From Trichosphaerium sp. ATCC 40318 (lineage: Eukaryota; Discosea; Flabellinia; Trichosidae), in NCBI GenBank assembly GCA_038496445.1, contig JALMLS010000612.1:434001-498000 (forward strand): a stretch of 64,000 bases of DNA, in the 5' to 3' direction. Below the pieces are notes generated by a model, which saw only the letters and a program-made list of their open reading frames with translations, ran no database searches and was not told the DNA's origin. Each line of letters starts with the position of its first letter. Position 1 is the first letter of the stretch. The position numbers and the translations under genes are program-made. Of the stretch, positions 46,649-58,618 are shown piece by piece.

Positions 46649-48965
46649 ATGGCAGCAAGCTTCTTTAGCGAACTAGACAAGCCTGAGCTACCTTGGTATC
46701 ATATATTGTTCATCTACATTGGTTGGTTGATCGTAATTATCGTTGGTAATGTAGAAGAGTTTTTTGACAACCTACTCAACAGAAAACACCCTATATACGA
46801 TATAGAAGTTAAACCAGTACGTATTTACTCGAGTTACTTACGCGCCCCAAAAAATCGAAATAAGATTTACAACATAGCCAAATAGCGATAATTAACAGTT
46901 TGACGCGAAAGCAGTTGCTTATTTCCTGTCTAGGAATACAGCCCACTTTTTAAGGAGTTTGAGTCGTTTTACACGCGCAAATGCTATGGTATTATCTCTG
47001 ACTGCTTTAACAGACCAGTAAAAGTACGCCCCAAACTGGTTTCCCCAAAATATCCCAACAAAGTGGAATTCTCGTTCGCACAGCGTTGTATACACTTATA
47101 TACCAATTTATCTATTCGGAGGATTTGTTGGAATCCTTTTCCGGTCATTTATTATCCAGCGTACTAACTTCACTAGGGTGCCCCAGGACCATGGATTCGC
47201 GTCCAAGAGCGTACAACGACTGATCGTTGCAAAACATTTACGTAAGTTACATTAATACCTTTTTATGGTTTTTTGACTCGTATCTTCGCAACTCACGCTT
47301 TGTAGCTATGGAAAGGATAAATCGTGCCTCAATATGGGTTCTTACAACTACCTTGGCTTTGGTGGACCAACTAACCTCACACCTGAAGTAAAAGAAACAG
47401 TAAAAAAATACGGTATTGGAAGTGGTAGCAACCGTCTCGCCACAGGAACCAATCCATACCATATTGCTTTGGAAAAGGGTATGGCTTCTTTCTTAGGTAA
47501 AGAGTCATGCATGGTATTCGGTATGGGCTATGCAACCAATTCCACAACCCTTCCAGCACTTGTTTCTAAGGTAATTTTTTTTTCAATTGTTAACAATCGC
47601 TTTTTGTTAAAAACATCTGTTTGTAGGGTGATCTTGTCCTCAGTGACATGCTTAACCATGCATCTACTGTAGTAGGTTGCAGATCATCTGGTGCTAAAGT
47701 CAAAGTGTTCAAGCACAATGGTAAAAACAAGCAATTTGTAGTTTTTTAGAAACTTATTTGTTTTTCAGACAAGCACGATCTCGAGCGCATAATAAGAGAG
47801 TCCATTATTAATGGTCAACCGCGCACTCACCGTCCATGGGGTAAAATTGTTATTGTAGTGGAAGGTATCTACAGTATGGAGGGAGAAACATGCATTTTAC
47901 CTGATATTGTCAGGCTAAAGAAAAAGTACAACGTAAGTGCAATAAGTACCGACATTAGGAAAACAAAAGATTGCTTCAAAAAACTTTATTACTAAAAACT
48001 GTTCTGACGCTATAATAGTGTTATTTGTACGTCGACGAGGCTCATTCAGTCGGTGCTTTGGGAAAATCAGGCCGTGGTGTATGTGATCACTTCGGAGTCG
48101 ACCCAGCTGATGTAGATATTCTTATGGGCACTTTCACAAAATCTTTCGCGTCTGTTGGTGGTATGTACAGAGTTACCAGCGAAAAAAAAAAGAAGCCGAT
48201 TTTTGAAGTTCATAGTTTTCTTTTTGCTTTCAAACTGCTTGTACTTACGTTTATATTCTTTTAAGGCTACATTGCATCCGATAAGAACGTAATTGATCAC
48301 TTAAAGAACAAATCGTTTTCCCACATTTACGAGGCGTCAATGCCAGCAGCTTGCACACATCAATCTGTGCTTGCTCTTTCTGTACTTCGTGATGAAAGTA
48401 CTGGAGAAGGAAAGAAAAAAATTCACGCTTTACGTGACAATTGCAACTTTTTCAGAAATGCGCTCATTGACCGAGGATTCCAAGTTGTACGTAAATTATA
48501 GATTATTCATATTATGAAACATATTTGATTTTATTTTTGCTGTTGCTAAAATACCTTTAGTATGGTTCTGAGGACTCTCCAGTTATTCCAATGATGCTCT
48601 ACCATCCCGCTAAAATCAGTTTATTCTCAAGAGAGTGCTTGAAGCGAAACGTAAGTACTTCTTGCTCAATAGGAAATTTTTCTGTTTTCTTCTTTTTTTT
48701 TGCCCAATTTTTCTTGTTTGAGGCCTTTCACTTTTGTTGTGTTTTTACGTAATAACGCATTTTATAGTTGGCAGTTGTCGTTGTAGGTTTTCCTGCTACA
48801 CCACTATTAATGTCACGCGTTCGATTCTGCCTATCAGCAGCACACTCCCGTGAAGACTTGGAATGGGCTATTAAAGAGATTGATGAGATTGGTGATATGC
48901 TCATGCTCAAATACGATAAGGGCAAGCCAAAGGCAATAGAACAAACGAGCAGTAAATTCATGTAG
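46649..48965 (+). CDS. LCB2: Serine palmitoyltransferase subunit 2 (LCB2)
   Basis: About nine exons, from [20 protein letters not shown] and a membrane anchor ([14 protein letters not shown]) to EQTSSKFM. Alpha-oxoamine synthase signatures: [63 protein letters not shown] and the PLP-lysine motif [13 protein letters not shown]. The lysine identifies the catalytic LCB2 subunit rather than LCB1. The enzyme joins palmitoyl-CoA and serine to 3-ketosphinganine in the ER, the first step of sphingolipid synthesis. Length is in the normal range. Confidence 0.95.
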
Positions 48966-49406
48966 ATTACACTTGTTGAAAAACATAAAAACTAAAAATT
49001 ATACGCTAGTTGTTTTTGCACTGTGAAGTACTTAGCAATAAACAATGGGCAGTCCTCCCCCATTAAGCTACAAAAATTGTTTGGTGAGAACACAGTTTGG
49101 TGGTTCTGTTAGAGTTTAGGAGTACAACGCAACAGTAAGCGGATATCAAAGGTTGTAAACAAATCCTATTTTGGGCTGTTTGTAAAACAACGTTTTTGAT
49201 ATCCTACACGTGATTACCATAATCTATAAAAACGATACAAAGTACGTACTGGTTTAGTACAGACCCGATACGCCACACCAATTAGCTAACTCAAACGTTT
49301 CACTGATTTACAGTTGGTAAACTTTTGCAGTCTAAGTGATGTACGTTTAAGCCCTTAAGTCAAAATACAGTTCCTCCAACCGTTTAAAAGCACCTCCACT
49401 CTGCAA
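48966..49406. other. Intergenic region, no gene recognised
   Basis: About 440 bases upstream of the first C1q-like gene. One CACGTG at about 49208. No coding frame of note. Confidence 0.4.
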
Positions 49407-50361
49407 ATGGCAAACCAACCACCTAAACTATCCCCAACCCAGTTTCAGATCAATGAATACACAATAGACGTCAAGAAGGCCCAAGATGCCATTACAATTA
49501 CCGCGTTAGAACCTCAGTACGATTTTTTAGTAATAATATCAATTGTATCACCCTAACATTCGCACCCAGTACCTGCAAACAATTTACAAATACATACGAC
49601 GAAAAGGCATTAGTGACCGCAACTTCGCACATGGTAACCTCAGCTAGCGACCTTCAAGCATTTTTCAAAACTGCACTCTACCAGCAAGATACCGCCGTAT
49701 CTGTAACAGTTCGTGAATCTGTACGCAGTTTCTTTTATGTCCAAATCAAAATTTTAAAGTCTCACGTGAGACCAACTTACTTACGTCACAAAAGGAAAAC
49801 GTAGAGGGTTTGGACATTGTATTCAAGACGAAAGTTGTTGTCGAGAGACAGTTCACGTTATCCTTATCGCCAATCAAAATCTCTCAGATTGATCGCTTGG
49901 AGATGATGGTATCAGGTTTATCACAACAAGTTACTACTCTCAGAGCTGAAAATGCTATGCTCAAAAGCCAGCAAAAAAAGCCTGTTGTTTTGAGCCTTGG
50001 TGCAGTCAAAGGGTTCACCGCTGATGCTAAGATGCAGTGGTCAAAGGAAATGATACCAATTGATACTAAGTACTTTAAATTGACCAACAACACTACAGTT
50101 ACTGTTGTTAAAGAAGGCACTTACACTATAAGTGCACAAATTCTCAACGTAACAGGACAACCTTTGTACTATTGCTTTGTAGTGAATGGTACTAAAGAAA
50201 CGTACATGTATGGGAGTGGAGGAGCATACCAAACTGTAAATGGTTCGCTTATCATGCACCTTTCGGCCAATTCTACTGTTGAAGTAAGACGTCACTGTAA
50301 CGGTAGTGTATATTCCAATACAAGTCACTTGCACGGTCAATTTACAATTCTCAAACTGTAG
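49407..50361 (+). CDS. Coiled-coil protein with C1q/TNF-like C-terminal domain (copy 1)
   Basis: Three exons from MANQPPKLSPTQFQINEYTI. Residues about 1-110 form a beta-like N-terminal domain (KQFTNTYDEKALVTATSHMV; ASDLQAFFKTALYQQDT). A coiled coil follows (ISQIDRLEMMVSGLSQQVTT). The C-terminal 130 residues (FKLTNNTTVTVVKEGTYTIS, AQILNVTG, CFVVNGTKETYMYG, HLHGQFTILKL) resemble the trimeric C1q/TNF jelly roll. No signal peptide, so probably cytoplasmic. Nearly the same protein is encoded about 1.6 kb downstream. Confidence 0.72.
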
Positions 50362-51001
50362 AATAAAATATTTCACTTCTAGCTTTGGTATTTGTTTAAA
50401 AACACAAGGGAAAATGTAGTATTGATTAGCGCGTATGCTGTTTGCGCAAATGGATAGCTCTACTTCAAAAAACGAATTCTGTACTTTGAGACCTGAGTAG
50501 CACAACGCCTTCTTACAGGTTTTGCGATAAATTTTACCTAGAGCATAGTACTAACAAGAACTGCGGATTCTACGCATGCATTTATAATGAATCATCTGAC
50601 CAGATCCAAACAATGTTCATAAGGCCATAGAGCAATAGAGCTTATGCTTCAGCATCCATTGAAAAAAATCACGTGCGTTCTAGTCATTGATGCCCGCTTC
50701 TTGTTTCAATAGCCACCTACCATTCAGAACTACGATAACCCACAGGTGTAATTCACAAGTAACTTCAGCTAAAAGATATTCACGAACTTGGATTATTTTT
50801 TGGTGCTAACAATAAGCGGAATGCCATATACAAAGCAGCTACTTCGAGTATGCTAGCATACACGGTATTTTTTGAACTCGGGGTTCTTTTGATAGAAACT
50901 GTTTTTTCGCGAATTTCAACTACAGGTCGGGTAATCCGTTAGCTTAAGTAAAGCAATAATACTTCATTCTACAACCAAACCACTTCATCCACCTCGCATC
51001 C
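50362..51001. other. Spacer between tandem paralogues
   Basis: About 640 bases without a gene. No clear remnant of the paralogues within it. Confidence 0.4.
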
Positions 51002-51912
51002 ATGGCCAAACAATCTCCTAAATCTTGTACCTATCAGATCAATAACTACTCAATAAGGGTCAAAGAGTCACAGGATCTCATTACAGTTTCTGCGACACGG
51101 ACTGAGTATGAGATTTAGTATTCAACATCTCGTTGCTAATTATTCTATGCTTTAGCGGTAAACAATTCAGAGCTACGTACGACGTGAAGGTACTCGCAAC
51201 TGCTACTTCACACGTTGTAGCTTCAGCCAGCGAGCTACAAATTTTCTTCAACAATGCATGTGACCCGAAAGACAATAATGTGTCCGTAACTCTGCGTGAG
51301 GTTGTACGTTAAGACAGAGTTTTACTAGAGATTAAACTTACACGGCTACAGGAACCTTGTGAGGGATTGAACATTGTATTCAAGGCAACAGTTGTTGTCG
51401 AGAGACAGTTTACGTTATCCTTATCTCCAATAATCTCTCATTCTGCTTTGGAGTCGACGGTGTCCGATTTATCCAAGCAGGTTGCTGAGCTGAAGGCCCA
51501 AGTTGCAGTGCTTAAAAAACGGCGATCCAAGCCCATTGCATTGAGTCTTGGTGCCAACACAGGGTTTAACGAGGATGGCGTGATGCAGTGGTCAAAGGAA
51601 ATGCTACCAATCGACAAGAAGTACTTTAAATTGACCGACAGCACTACAGTTACTGTTGTTAAAGAAGGCACTTACACTATAAGTGCACAGATTCTGAACG
51701 TATCAGGAGAGAGGCTATACTGTTGTTTTGTAGTGAACGGTACTAAAGAGACGTACATGTATGGAAGTGGTCCAGAATATCAAACTGTATCTGGCTCGTT
51801 ACTCATGCACCTTCCTGCCAACTCCACTGTTGAACTCCGTAGCTATGAAAAAAGTGCTGTGTATGAACGTACTACTAACTTGCATGGTCAATTTACAATT
51901 CTCAAACTGTAA
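51002..51912 (+). CDS. Coiled-coil protein with C1q/TNF-like C-terminal domain (copy 2)
   Basis: Starts MAKQSPKSCTYQINNYSIRV and has the same exon layout as copy 1: KQFRATYDVKVLATATSHVV, a coiled coil (LESTVSDLSKQVAELKAQVA) and the C1q-like end (FKLTDSTTVTVVKEGTYTIS through HGQFTILKL). Long stretches of the last exon are almost identical to copy 1 at DNA level, while the coiled coil has diverged. This looks like a fairly recent tandem duplication with constraint on the C-terminal domain. Function unknown. Confidence 0.72.
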
Positions 51913-52231
51913 CACGAATAAACAGTTGCGCTTTCTAGTTCCAATAGCTTTACAAACTACAATGTGGTTCTACAGGTAGCAAATACCGGTCCGTAAACGG
52001 TATGGTCAATACATATGTTAATGTCAAAATCATGTCTTGTGTAAGAAGGAGATTTCAAGAATTGCTTCGATAACAGCCAATTTAGTAAAGATAATTTCAG
52101 TTGGGTACAACGAGCCCTATTCTTTGTGAGAAGCCCCTTTTGTATGCTAAAAAGTAGTGCGTGAATAAACACATAGTTTTAGTCGAGTCATATGTGGATC
52201 TCAAGTAGGTGTACAAAAGACTGCTAACAAA
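51913..52231. other. Intergenic region, no gene recognised
   Basis: About 320 bases, 3' of the second C1q-like gene; no gene seen. Confidence 0.35.
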
Positions 52232-52477
52232 TTACGCGTAGGTTCTACAAGTGGCTTTGTTTAACCATAGATCGTGAATCCTTTGCAGACTTGTACTACT
52301 CAATAATGAAGGCAAGTTACTTATGGTGACAAGTCCAATTTCATATCCAAACTTCAAACAGTTTACAGATGGCTTTTTATTTAAACCATACATTTGACTG
52401 ATACGTTTAGTTGCCTTTTCATGACAATAACTGAGCTGGTTCGATGTCAATGAATTAAAAAAAAATTGTTCTCCCAT
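52232..52477 (-). CDS. Small hypothetical protein
   Basis: An ATG-started intronless frame of 81 codons (MGEQFFFNSLTSNQLSYCHE; VNCLKFGYEIGLVTISNLPS; LQRIHDLWLNKAT). It looks like a mixed helical/strand small protein and the codon mix is like the neighbours, but I know no family. It abuts the small Tim gene in the same direction. Confidence 0.45.
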   Translation of the reverse strand: MGEQFFFNSLTSNQLSYCHEKATKRISQMYGLNKKPSVNCLKFGYEIGLVTISNLPSLLSSTSLQRIHDLWLNKATCRTYA

Positions 52478-52532
52478 GACTTGTTTGTCAGCTCTTTGGT
52501 GTTTAGGGGTGTTTTTCTATTGTTTGTGGTGT

Positions 52533-53005
52533 TCAAGCTACCAATTCCTCATCTGTAACTGGTGCTGCTGGGTCTTCAATGCCAATGTTTGCCTGCATTG
52601 AGAAATCGAGTGGTGGCGCACCATAGAGACGCGTTGCACGCGCTGCCCATTGTTCAAGGAAGATTAGATCATAACGCCTTTTAAATCGGGTTAATTAGCG
52701 TAATTGATGATAAATACGCACTGTCTGTATGAAAAGGATATGTCTATGCACCTAAGAGGGTATGAGTTTACATTACACTTAAAATTGAGTTTAAACTCAC
52801 TTGCGTAAGCAGTGGTCTTCTCTTTGATCTATAAGCCGTGTGGTGAAGTTTGTTGTACAAGCGTCGAAACAGGTGCGTATTGAGTCTTGTATCATTTTTG
52901 ACACTCTGTCCATTTGTTGTAGCTGTTGAAGCTCTAATAGCTCCTGGTCGTCAAAGTCTACAAAATGTTTAGTACAAGGTTAACGAGATCTGTTTACTTA
53001 CCCAT
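52533..53005 (-). CDS. Small Tim (Tim9/10/8/13-type) mitochondrial chaperone
   Basis: Four exons: ATG plus one base, then DFDDQELLELQQLQQMDRVS and the twin CX3C motif, TCFDACTTNF and HCLRKCIDISFSYRQRY, separated by 15 residues as in the family (CX3C-x14-16-CX3C). A helix and an unusual extra tail of about 45 residues (LIFLEQWAARATRLYG to TDEELVA) follow. Small Tims form hexamers in the intermembrane space that escort membrane proteins; the cysteines form two disulfides through the Mia40 pathway. Which paralogue it is cannot be decided. Confidence 0.82.
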
Positions 53006-53098
53006 GGTGTAATTTGAGTATTGCTTTCAGCCTTAGAATTTCTTTTGACGGCTTAACAAGTCACAATTAAAGAGGTATGCGAAAGTGGCTGTACCGCT

Positions 53099-53284
53099 AT
53101 GTTTCCTCGGTTACACACGCATTCACGCTATGTCAGTTGTAATAGGAAGCTGCATACCAAAAATCAGTTTAAACGGACACGTTGCTCATCTGAACAACCT
53201 AAAGAAACATACGCAGCGAGAAAAAGGCGTCAAATCAGCGAAGAGGATGTAATGCGTTTAAAAGCTTCCGGTACGCTTCCATAG
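53099..53284 (+). CDS. Possible small basic protein
   Basis: A 61-codon ATG frame (MFPRLHTHSRYVSCNRKLHT; ARKRRQISEEDVMRLKASG). Basic with an amphipathic start, so a mitochondrial protein is conceivable, but length alone does not set it apart from chance. Divergently placed from the small Tim gene. Confidence 0.3.
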   Translation: MFPRLHTHSRYVSCNRKLHTKNQFKRTRCSSEQPKETYAARKRRQISEEDVMRLKASGTLP

Positions 53285-53360
53285 TGCAAAACGCGCTCTC
53301 ATACGCTTTCAAGACCTCTCTCAGGGTGTTAGAAGCAATATTAAAATAATAAACCCAGAG

Positions 53361-53919
53361 ATGCCAAAAGAGTTCTCATCTTGTGGCGCCTTATTCACTA
53401 ACAACTCTGAGATTAACATGGTGTGCAAAGTATCAAGTAAATACGTATGTCAACCAAGTTTAGGTTCGAAAGAGTGCTCTCCCAGAGATCGAAGTAGCAC
53501 AAATGACAGGTAACTACCGTAACCATTTTTTGAAGATTTGGATCGATGATCAGTACGTATACAACCACGTTCAAAACGCGTACGTTATTAACACTTTACA
53601 TAGGGAATTTGTTTTGAGTGAAAGCTGCGTATTTAACGTTGCTTTCCAGCGAATGGCATTTACCGTGGCGGCCTGGGTACTATCTGATATTCCTGTAACG
53701 GGTAAAAGTCCTTTTTGTGAAGAAGCAGAACCAGTAGATGTCATAATTGGAAAAGACTCAATTGAGAGCACTGGTATTATACTCGGAGACCAAACAGTCG
53801 GATTTGATAACAACAACTTTTACTCACCTCCTGTCGGCCCAAGAGGAGATGAAACACAGAAAAAAAGACGTAGGAGAGGTGTAATACCAAATGTCAATAA
53901 TGCCTACGACAACAAATGA
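53361..53919 (+). CDS. Hypothetical protein, start uncertain
   Basis: The firm part runs from the ATG at 53503 (MTGNYRNHFLKIWIDDQYVY) through ESCVFNVAFQRMAFTVAAWV and EAEPVDVIIGKDSIESTGII to a basic tail (ETQKKRRRRGVIPNV). In-frame upstream codons are open back to a TTTAG, and an ATG at 53361 (MPKEFSSCGALFTNN) would join in phase if a 19-nt intron (53445-53463, GTATGT to TTTAG) is removed. No family recognised; the long strand-rich middle suggests a globular beta domain. Confidence 0.5.
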
Positions 53920-54042
53920 GTTGATCAATAAAACCTTGTTTATAGCTAACACAGTCGCTGCAGTGCTTTACCATATGCAGGCTAGTCCTGCTGGACAGTA
54001 GTGTGCCGTTATGAATTGCGAGTTTCTACGCGAAGAAGGGCT

Positions 54043-55971
54043 TTATTGATGTGCACCAACTGGATACTCGCCTTGGTACTTTTTAATATGCTCCTGTAAT
54101 TCCTCGCTTTGCGCTTTCAAATGTTGTGGTAAGTCCTTGTATACATCTGTGAACAGCTTGTTCAAAGATGGCTTCTTTTTACTTTCGGCAATTGCAACTG
54201 CCTCAAGTAGTTCCTTTGTAACATCTTTTTCAAGTGCCTTAAAGTAAAATCAATAAGCGAGCATTTTTGTTGATGATAAACAAATCTTACTTTTTCCTTT
54301 GCTTCATCCCACAATCCTTCGTTATGAAGGTACATTCTAAAGCGAGTGACAGGATTCAAAGCCGTGTCTCTCCACTTTTCTACTTCAGAGTCTTCTCTGT
54401 AGCGAGAACTGTCATCTGACGTTGAGTGATGGCTAACTCGGTACGTCATGGCTTCAATAAGCACCGGTTTGCCTTCTTCTACGCAAATACGGCGTGCTTC
54501 CTAAAAGTCAAGTAAGACAACATCAAAAGCTCAAATATACCTTTGTAGCGTTGTATAGTGCGAATACATCATTACCATCCACGCGTATTGTGTGCATGCC
54601 GTAGGCTAGTCCGCGACCAGCAATGCCATCACCTGGAGCAAATATTTAGCAGTGGAAGAGGTCACTATTAAATACCTCTATACTGTTCTTCAGCAGGTGT
54701 TGAGATGGCGTATTTATTGTTTCTGCAAAAGAATATTGTTGGTGAACCAAGGGTAGAAGCAAAGTTCATAGAGGAATGAAAATCACCCTCTGACGCAGCA
54801 CCCTACTAACAAGTCAACAATCTTTCACTACTGGTATGCGTTTATTGCCAAAAAAAAATAATAAGACTGCTACTTACCTCACCAAAGTACACAATTGAAC
54901 AAGTCTTTAGTCCTTTTTGCTTTTGGCCATATGCATGACCTACAGCCTTCGAAAAATAAGCAAATTTTACGTCATAGGCAAGAAGAAGTCTCCACTTACG
55001 TGAGGAATTTGCGTGCCCAAAGGACTGGAAATAGTTTGATAGTTTAGCTCTTTTGATCCGTAGTGTATTGGCATTTGTCGTCCCTAAATACATTCAACGT
55101 GGTTCATTTTATTGGCAAAAGAATGACGCACGTAACCATGACCATCCTTGTTAGACCAACATTGATCACAAAATTGTTGTAAAGTAAAACCTCTCCATAA
55201 CAACACGCCTTGTTCTCTATTTCGGTGCAATTAGCTAACACTCTATAATCTGCAACGAACCTGTACTGTCCGAAGACCATATCAGCAGCGTCTAGTGCTG
55301 CTGCAGAACTAAAGCAAGTGAGTGACACGAGTGACGCAAATATTAAAGTTACCCAAAATGTGTGGCTTCTTCGCCTTTAGCGTGCATGTAAAAGCTAATA
55401 CGTCCTTGACGTTGAATTTCATACAATTTGTCATCCATGATTTGAAGCGTCTTCATTTGACGATATATTTTTAGCTTGACTGCGTCAGAGAACTAATAAC
55501 GAAGTTAGAAGTTTAACGTTGAAATGGCTTTTTTGATTTGGAAAGTTTTGTACCCCAGGTAATTCGGCCGGGTTTGATATTGTACCGTCGTGGCGCAATA
55601 GGCTGTATGTTGGTATTGGTTCAGATAGTGCGCCTTCACCAGGAACTTGTACAGTTTCATTTAGCGAAAACTTAGATTTAGAGCGAGATTCCCAGACTGG
55701 TTCGCTGTAATAGCGCTTTTGAACAGAAAAAAGCCTAGAGTTGGTATTACGACGTTTAGCATGCGTAAGCGTACGCTTTGGTATGAGTGTAGCGAGTAAT
55801 AGCGCTTTGTGACGAACTGTTCAAACAATTGGCCGATAAAGCGCTATAGTCTTTTTTTAACACTATTGTACGTCCTGTCGAAACAGCAACTCTGTTTTTA
55901 CACGTAGCACGCAGTGTGCGTGCCAAAGAACTGCTAGCACTTGTGGTAGCGGTGTAAGCCTTTACAAACAT
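54043..55971 (-). CDS. BCKDHA: Branched-chain 2-oxoacid dehydrogenase E1 subunit alpha (mitochondrial)
   Basis: About ten exons starting [20 protein letters not shown], a Ser/Arg-rich mitochondrial targeting sequence. Key parts: [60 protein letters not shown]-type region ([15 protein letters not shown]), [20 protein letters not shown], the thiamine-diphosphate loop [20 protein letters not shown] with VDGNDVFA, and [12 protein letters not shown], the loop phosphorylated by BCKD kinase in animals. The subunit, with E1 beta, decarboxylates the oxo acids from Leu, Ile and Val. Ends EYPVGAHQ. Length is normal for the family. Confidence 0.95.
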
Positions 55972-56506
55972 CGTTTGACGTTACTTGATCAGCACTAATC
56001 TGGAACAGCCCTTCCATTGACTTAACAATATATAGAGTGCCTTAGCAGTGACAGGTGTCATGCTGAAACGCGTTGTTACTGTCTCATACACCTATTGGTG
56101 GTCAAATATAGTTCGTTTATATGTTTTCAAGTGCTTTTGTCCGAGTTAGTAATATTTTATGGGTCATCTTTACGCGCTTACAAACAGCTGTACGGAGCAC
56201 TGGGCGCATGAGAAAGAACTTTTTTGTGCAGTATTAAATATGTTGACCACATACAACCACCAACCGTTTCCACGATCACTACAATCAATTACAAACAACA
56301 TATAAAAAAGCAACTTTTATCAATCTTAAAAAAACCAGCGTGCACTTGTTGTCGCCTTGAGTCATAAACATTTTTACAAAACGTACCCAAAACAACGCAA
56401 CACATGTTATTCGACATAGCCAAATTGTTTTATCAGCAATTCACTCGCACTATTGCTCGCTTCGTGAGCCTTTTTTCCTCTTCTACTCGTACGTTATTAT
56501 CACACG
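55972..56506. other. Divergent intergenic region
   Basis: Upstream of BCKDHA (minus) and of the next plus-strand gene. A frame from the ATG at 56404 overlaps the next gene in another phase and is taken as a shadow. No separate gene seen. Confidence 0.4.
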
Positions 56507-57531
56507 ATGGCGCCTCGTTTAACTACTACCACAGCCGAATGCAAAAAAAAGCCGCATGCTTATTCTCCAGCCCTGAGTTACGAACGTTCGTTTCGCAACA
56601 GAGAAGACGTGCTACCACCTATGTCACCCATTTTCTGCAAAGCCTACACCAAACGAGAGTTTGGAGGGTACACAGAAAACGGCAAAGTAGTGGCGGCAAC
56701 CTATGACATCGAAGCTCCTCGACCAACACAAGACCAACAAACTACAACAGAGGTAAAACCGGTTGAAATCGTCGATGTAGAGATGGAGGACTATTACAGT
56801 GATTCCGATTCTGAAGCATCAAATGAACTTGTTGGTGTAGAGATAGATGACTATGAATCTGATTACGAAGAGGAAACTTCGGAACGCGACGAAGATGAAG
56901 AGTACGACGCTGACCTTTTTTTTCTTCTAAAAATCTATTATCATATTCTAACCGCTTTTTTTTTTCAAAAGGTTTGACTTGCGACACCAAAGATTGGTTC
57001 TTCATCGTTATAAACTGTGGGTAGCCGTAGATAAGATAATACAAGACCTACATTTCCGAATGCCTTACTCTATGGTGCCTTTTGATGAAGACTTTGAAGA
57101 ATATCGCGAAATTTTGTTGTGTTCTGCTCTAAAGTCAACAGAGGATTTTCTAGACTCAAAACTCATTCGTCTACATGCCCTTAATATAATTATGCGAACC
57201 AACGTTAAATCTGCCCCAGAATTTTCGGATTTCTTTACAATTGTAGCCTACTCTATTCTAAAACTAGTACGTAGAATATTTTATGATTTTTTTTTGATTT
57301 AACGATTACCAAAGGAACGCGACCGGATTCGAAGTTTGGCCACTTTGGTTGAGAATTTAGAATCCAAAAGAGAGGTTGCAACTAGCCTAGATCGTACCAG
57401 TTCTCAAGAAGAGGTACGCCTATTACCTTTCCCGCCAAAAAATAAATTAATCAAAAAAACAGTCCCAAGTCAAAAACAATCCAAAAAGTGTTACTTGGGC
57501 TCGTGATACCGTGTTCCACACGAGAGCATGA
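56507..57531 (+). CDS. Acidic protein with PP1-docking-like C-terminus, unrecognised
   Basis: Four exons from MAPRLTTTTAECKKKPHAYS. An acidic stretch (DVEMEDYYSDSDSEASNEL) leads through a GTACGA intron into a helical domain (FDLRHQRLVLHRYKLWVAVD; EDFEEYREILLCSALKSTED; LIRLHALNIIMRTNVKSAPE). The last exon ends NNPKSVTWARDTVFHTRA. K-S-V-T-W fits the protein phosphatase 1 docking motif RVxF, and the order of RVxF then a short basic/aromatic run is like PP1 regulators. The family is not recognised; the PP1 link is inference. Confidence 0.55.
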
Positions 57532-58618
57532 GAAACTGGACATAGTCGTTTCTCCAAAGGAGATTTAAGGTAATTGTGTAGCACTACTATTGTTAACTGT
57601 CTAATCTTGCTTTAGAACTACTAAAAAACAGTAATTCACGAGCAACGTTGCTCACGGTGGCTACGCGTTCGAGCGAAGCGCACCATACGGCGTACTGAAG
57701 AATCATCACAGGTACAATTTTTGAAAAATATTTTGTTTTCACAAAAATTATCACGTGATTTTTTACCGCGTTTTATCAACTTTATTCTGAATATTTTTTT
57801 AGATCCTTGTGGTATTCTTTCAGATTCCCTACCTCAATATCAGCATCAGAACTCGAGTATGACAAACAGACGACTCACTGCACGATGTTACGGTTATTGA
57901 TCGTCCTTACAAAAAACGCGGGATCGAACAAGATTTCAAGGATAGGCTCACTTGACATGGGTGGTTGTAGATGACGTATGTTTTTATATGCCGCATAGAT
58001 TCTGACTGTCTTTTTTAGCTTTGATTAGGACTGGCAGTACTTTGTGCTTAGGAGCGGTTTTTCTCTTTCTATTTATTTTTCCTTTTTTTTTTTTCCTTTT
58101 TTTTTTCATTTTTTCTTTGTTTCTTTTTTAATTTTGATGTGCTGTTTTTGTTCGGTGTTCCTTCCTCTCTATTGTGCATTGTTGTTGATTAGAATCTAGT
58201 GATGTATATAACCAGTGTACAAAGGGCAGCATGCTGTTCTCAACATTCAGGCGCCTGTTTGAAAAGTTACTCATACTATTTCCCTTACTGTTATTTTTGG
58301 CTGGCCACCAAATTACATCCTCTATGATTCTTTTTTCCTTTCGTGTATCCAAGCAAAAGAGCCAAGGTATCCGACAAAGGATAGTCTGCACAAATTTATT
58401 TTTCATTTATTTTATACAAATTACAACCCCTCTCCCTCCTTTGTACAAGTACTCTAACCATAGGTGTTTTTACACCTCCCTTTTATACTGTTATCTCGAA
58501 TTTATGAACGAAATACCTCTTGTTGGTGATAATTTTTCTGTGAAAGTCCAAAGAACTTGCAATTGTTATTGTACAAGTTTGTAAGGAGTAAGACTCCTTG
58601 GTTTTGGTGTGGTACAGT
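57532..58618. other. Gene-poor AT-rich stretch
   Basis: More than 1 kb with little. It includes a pyrimidine tract (about 58070-58130) and a 117-codon plus frame at 58231-58584 that begins MLFSTFRRLFEKLLILFPLL, possibly signal-like, but its remaining composition looks random. I do not call it a gene. Confidence 0.4.
58070..58130. repeat. Poly-pyrimidine low-complexity tract
   Basis: Almost continuous T with a few C over about 60 bases. It is the longest such tract in the window. Probably simple-sequence expansion in an intergenic region. Confidence 0.8.

Noticed and set aside
58231-58584. 117-codon frame with signal-like start
   Set aside because: AT-rich, random composition after the first 25 residues, no homology or splice signals.
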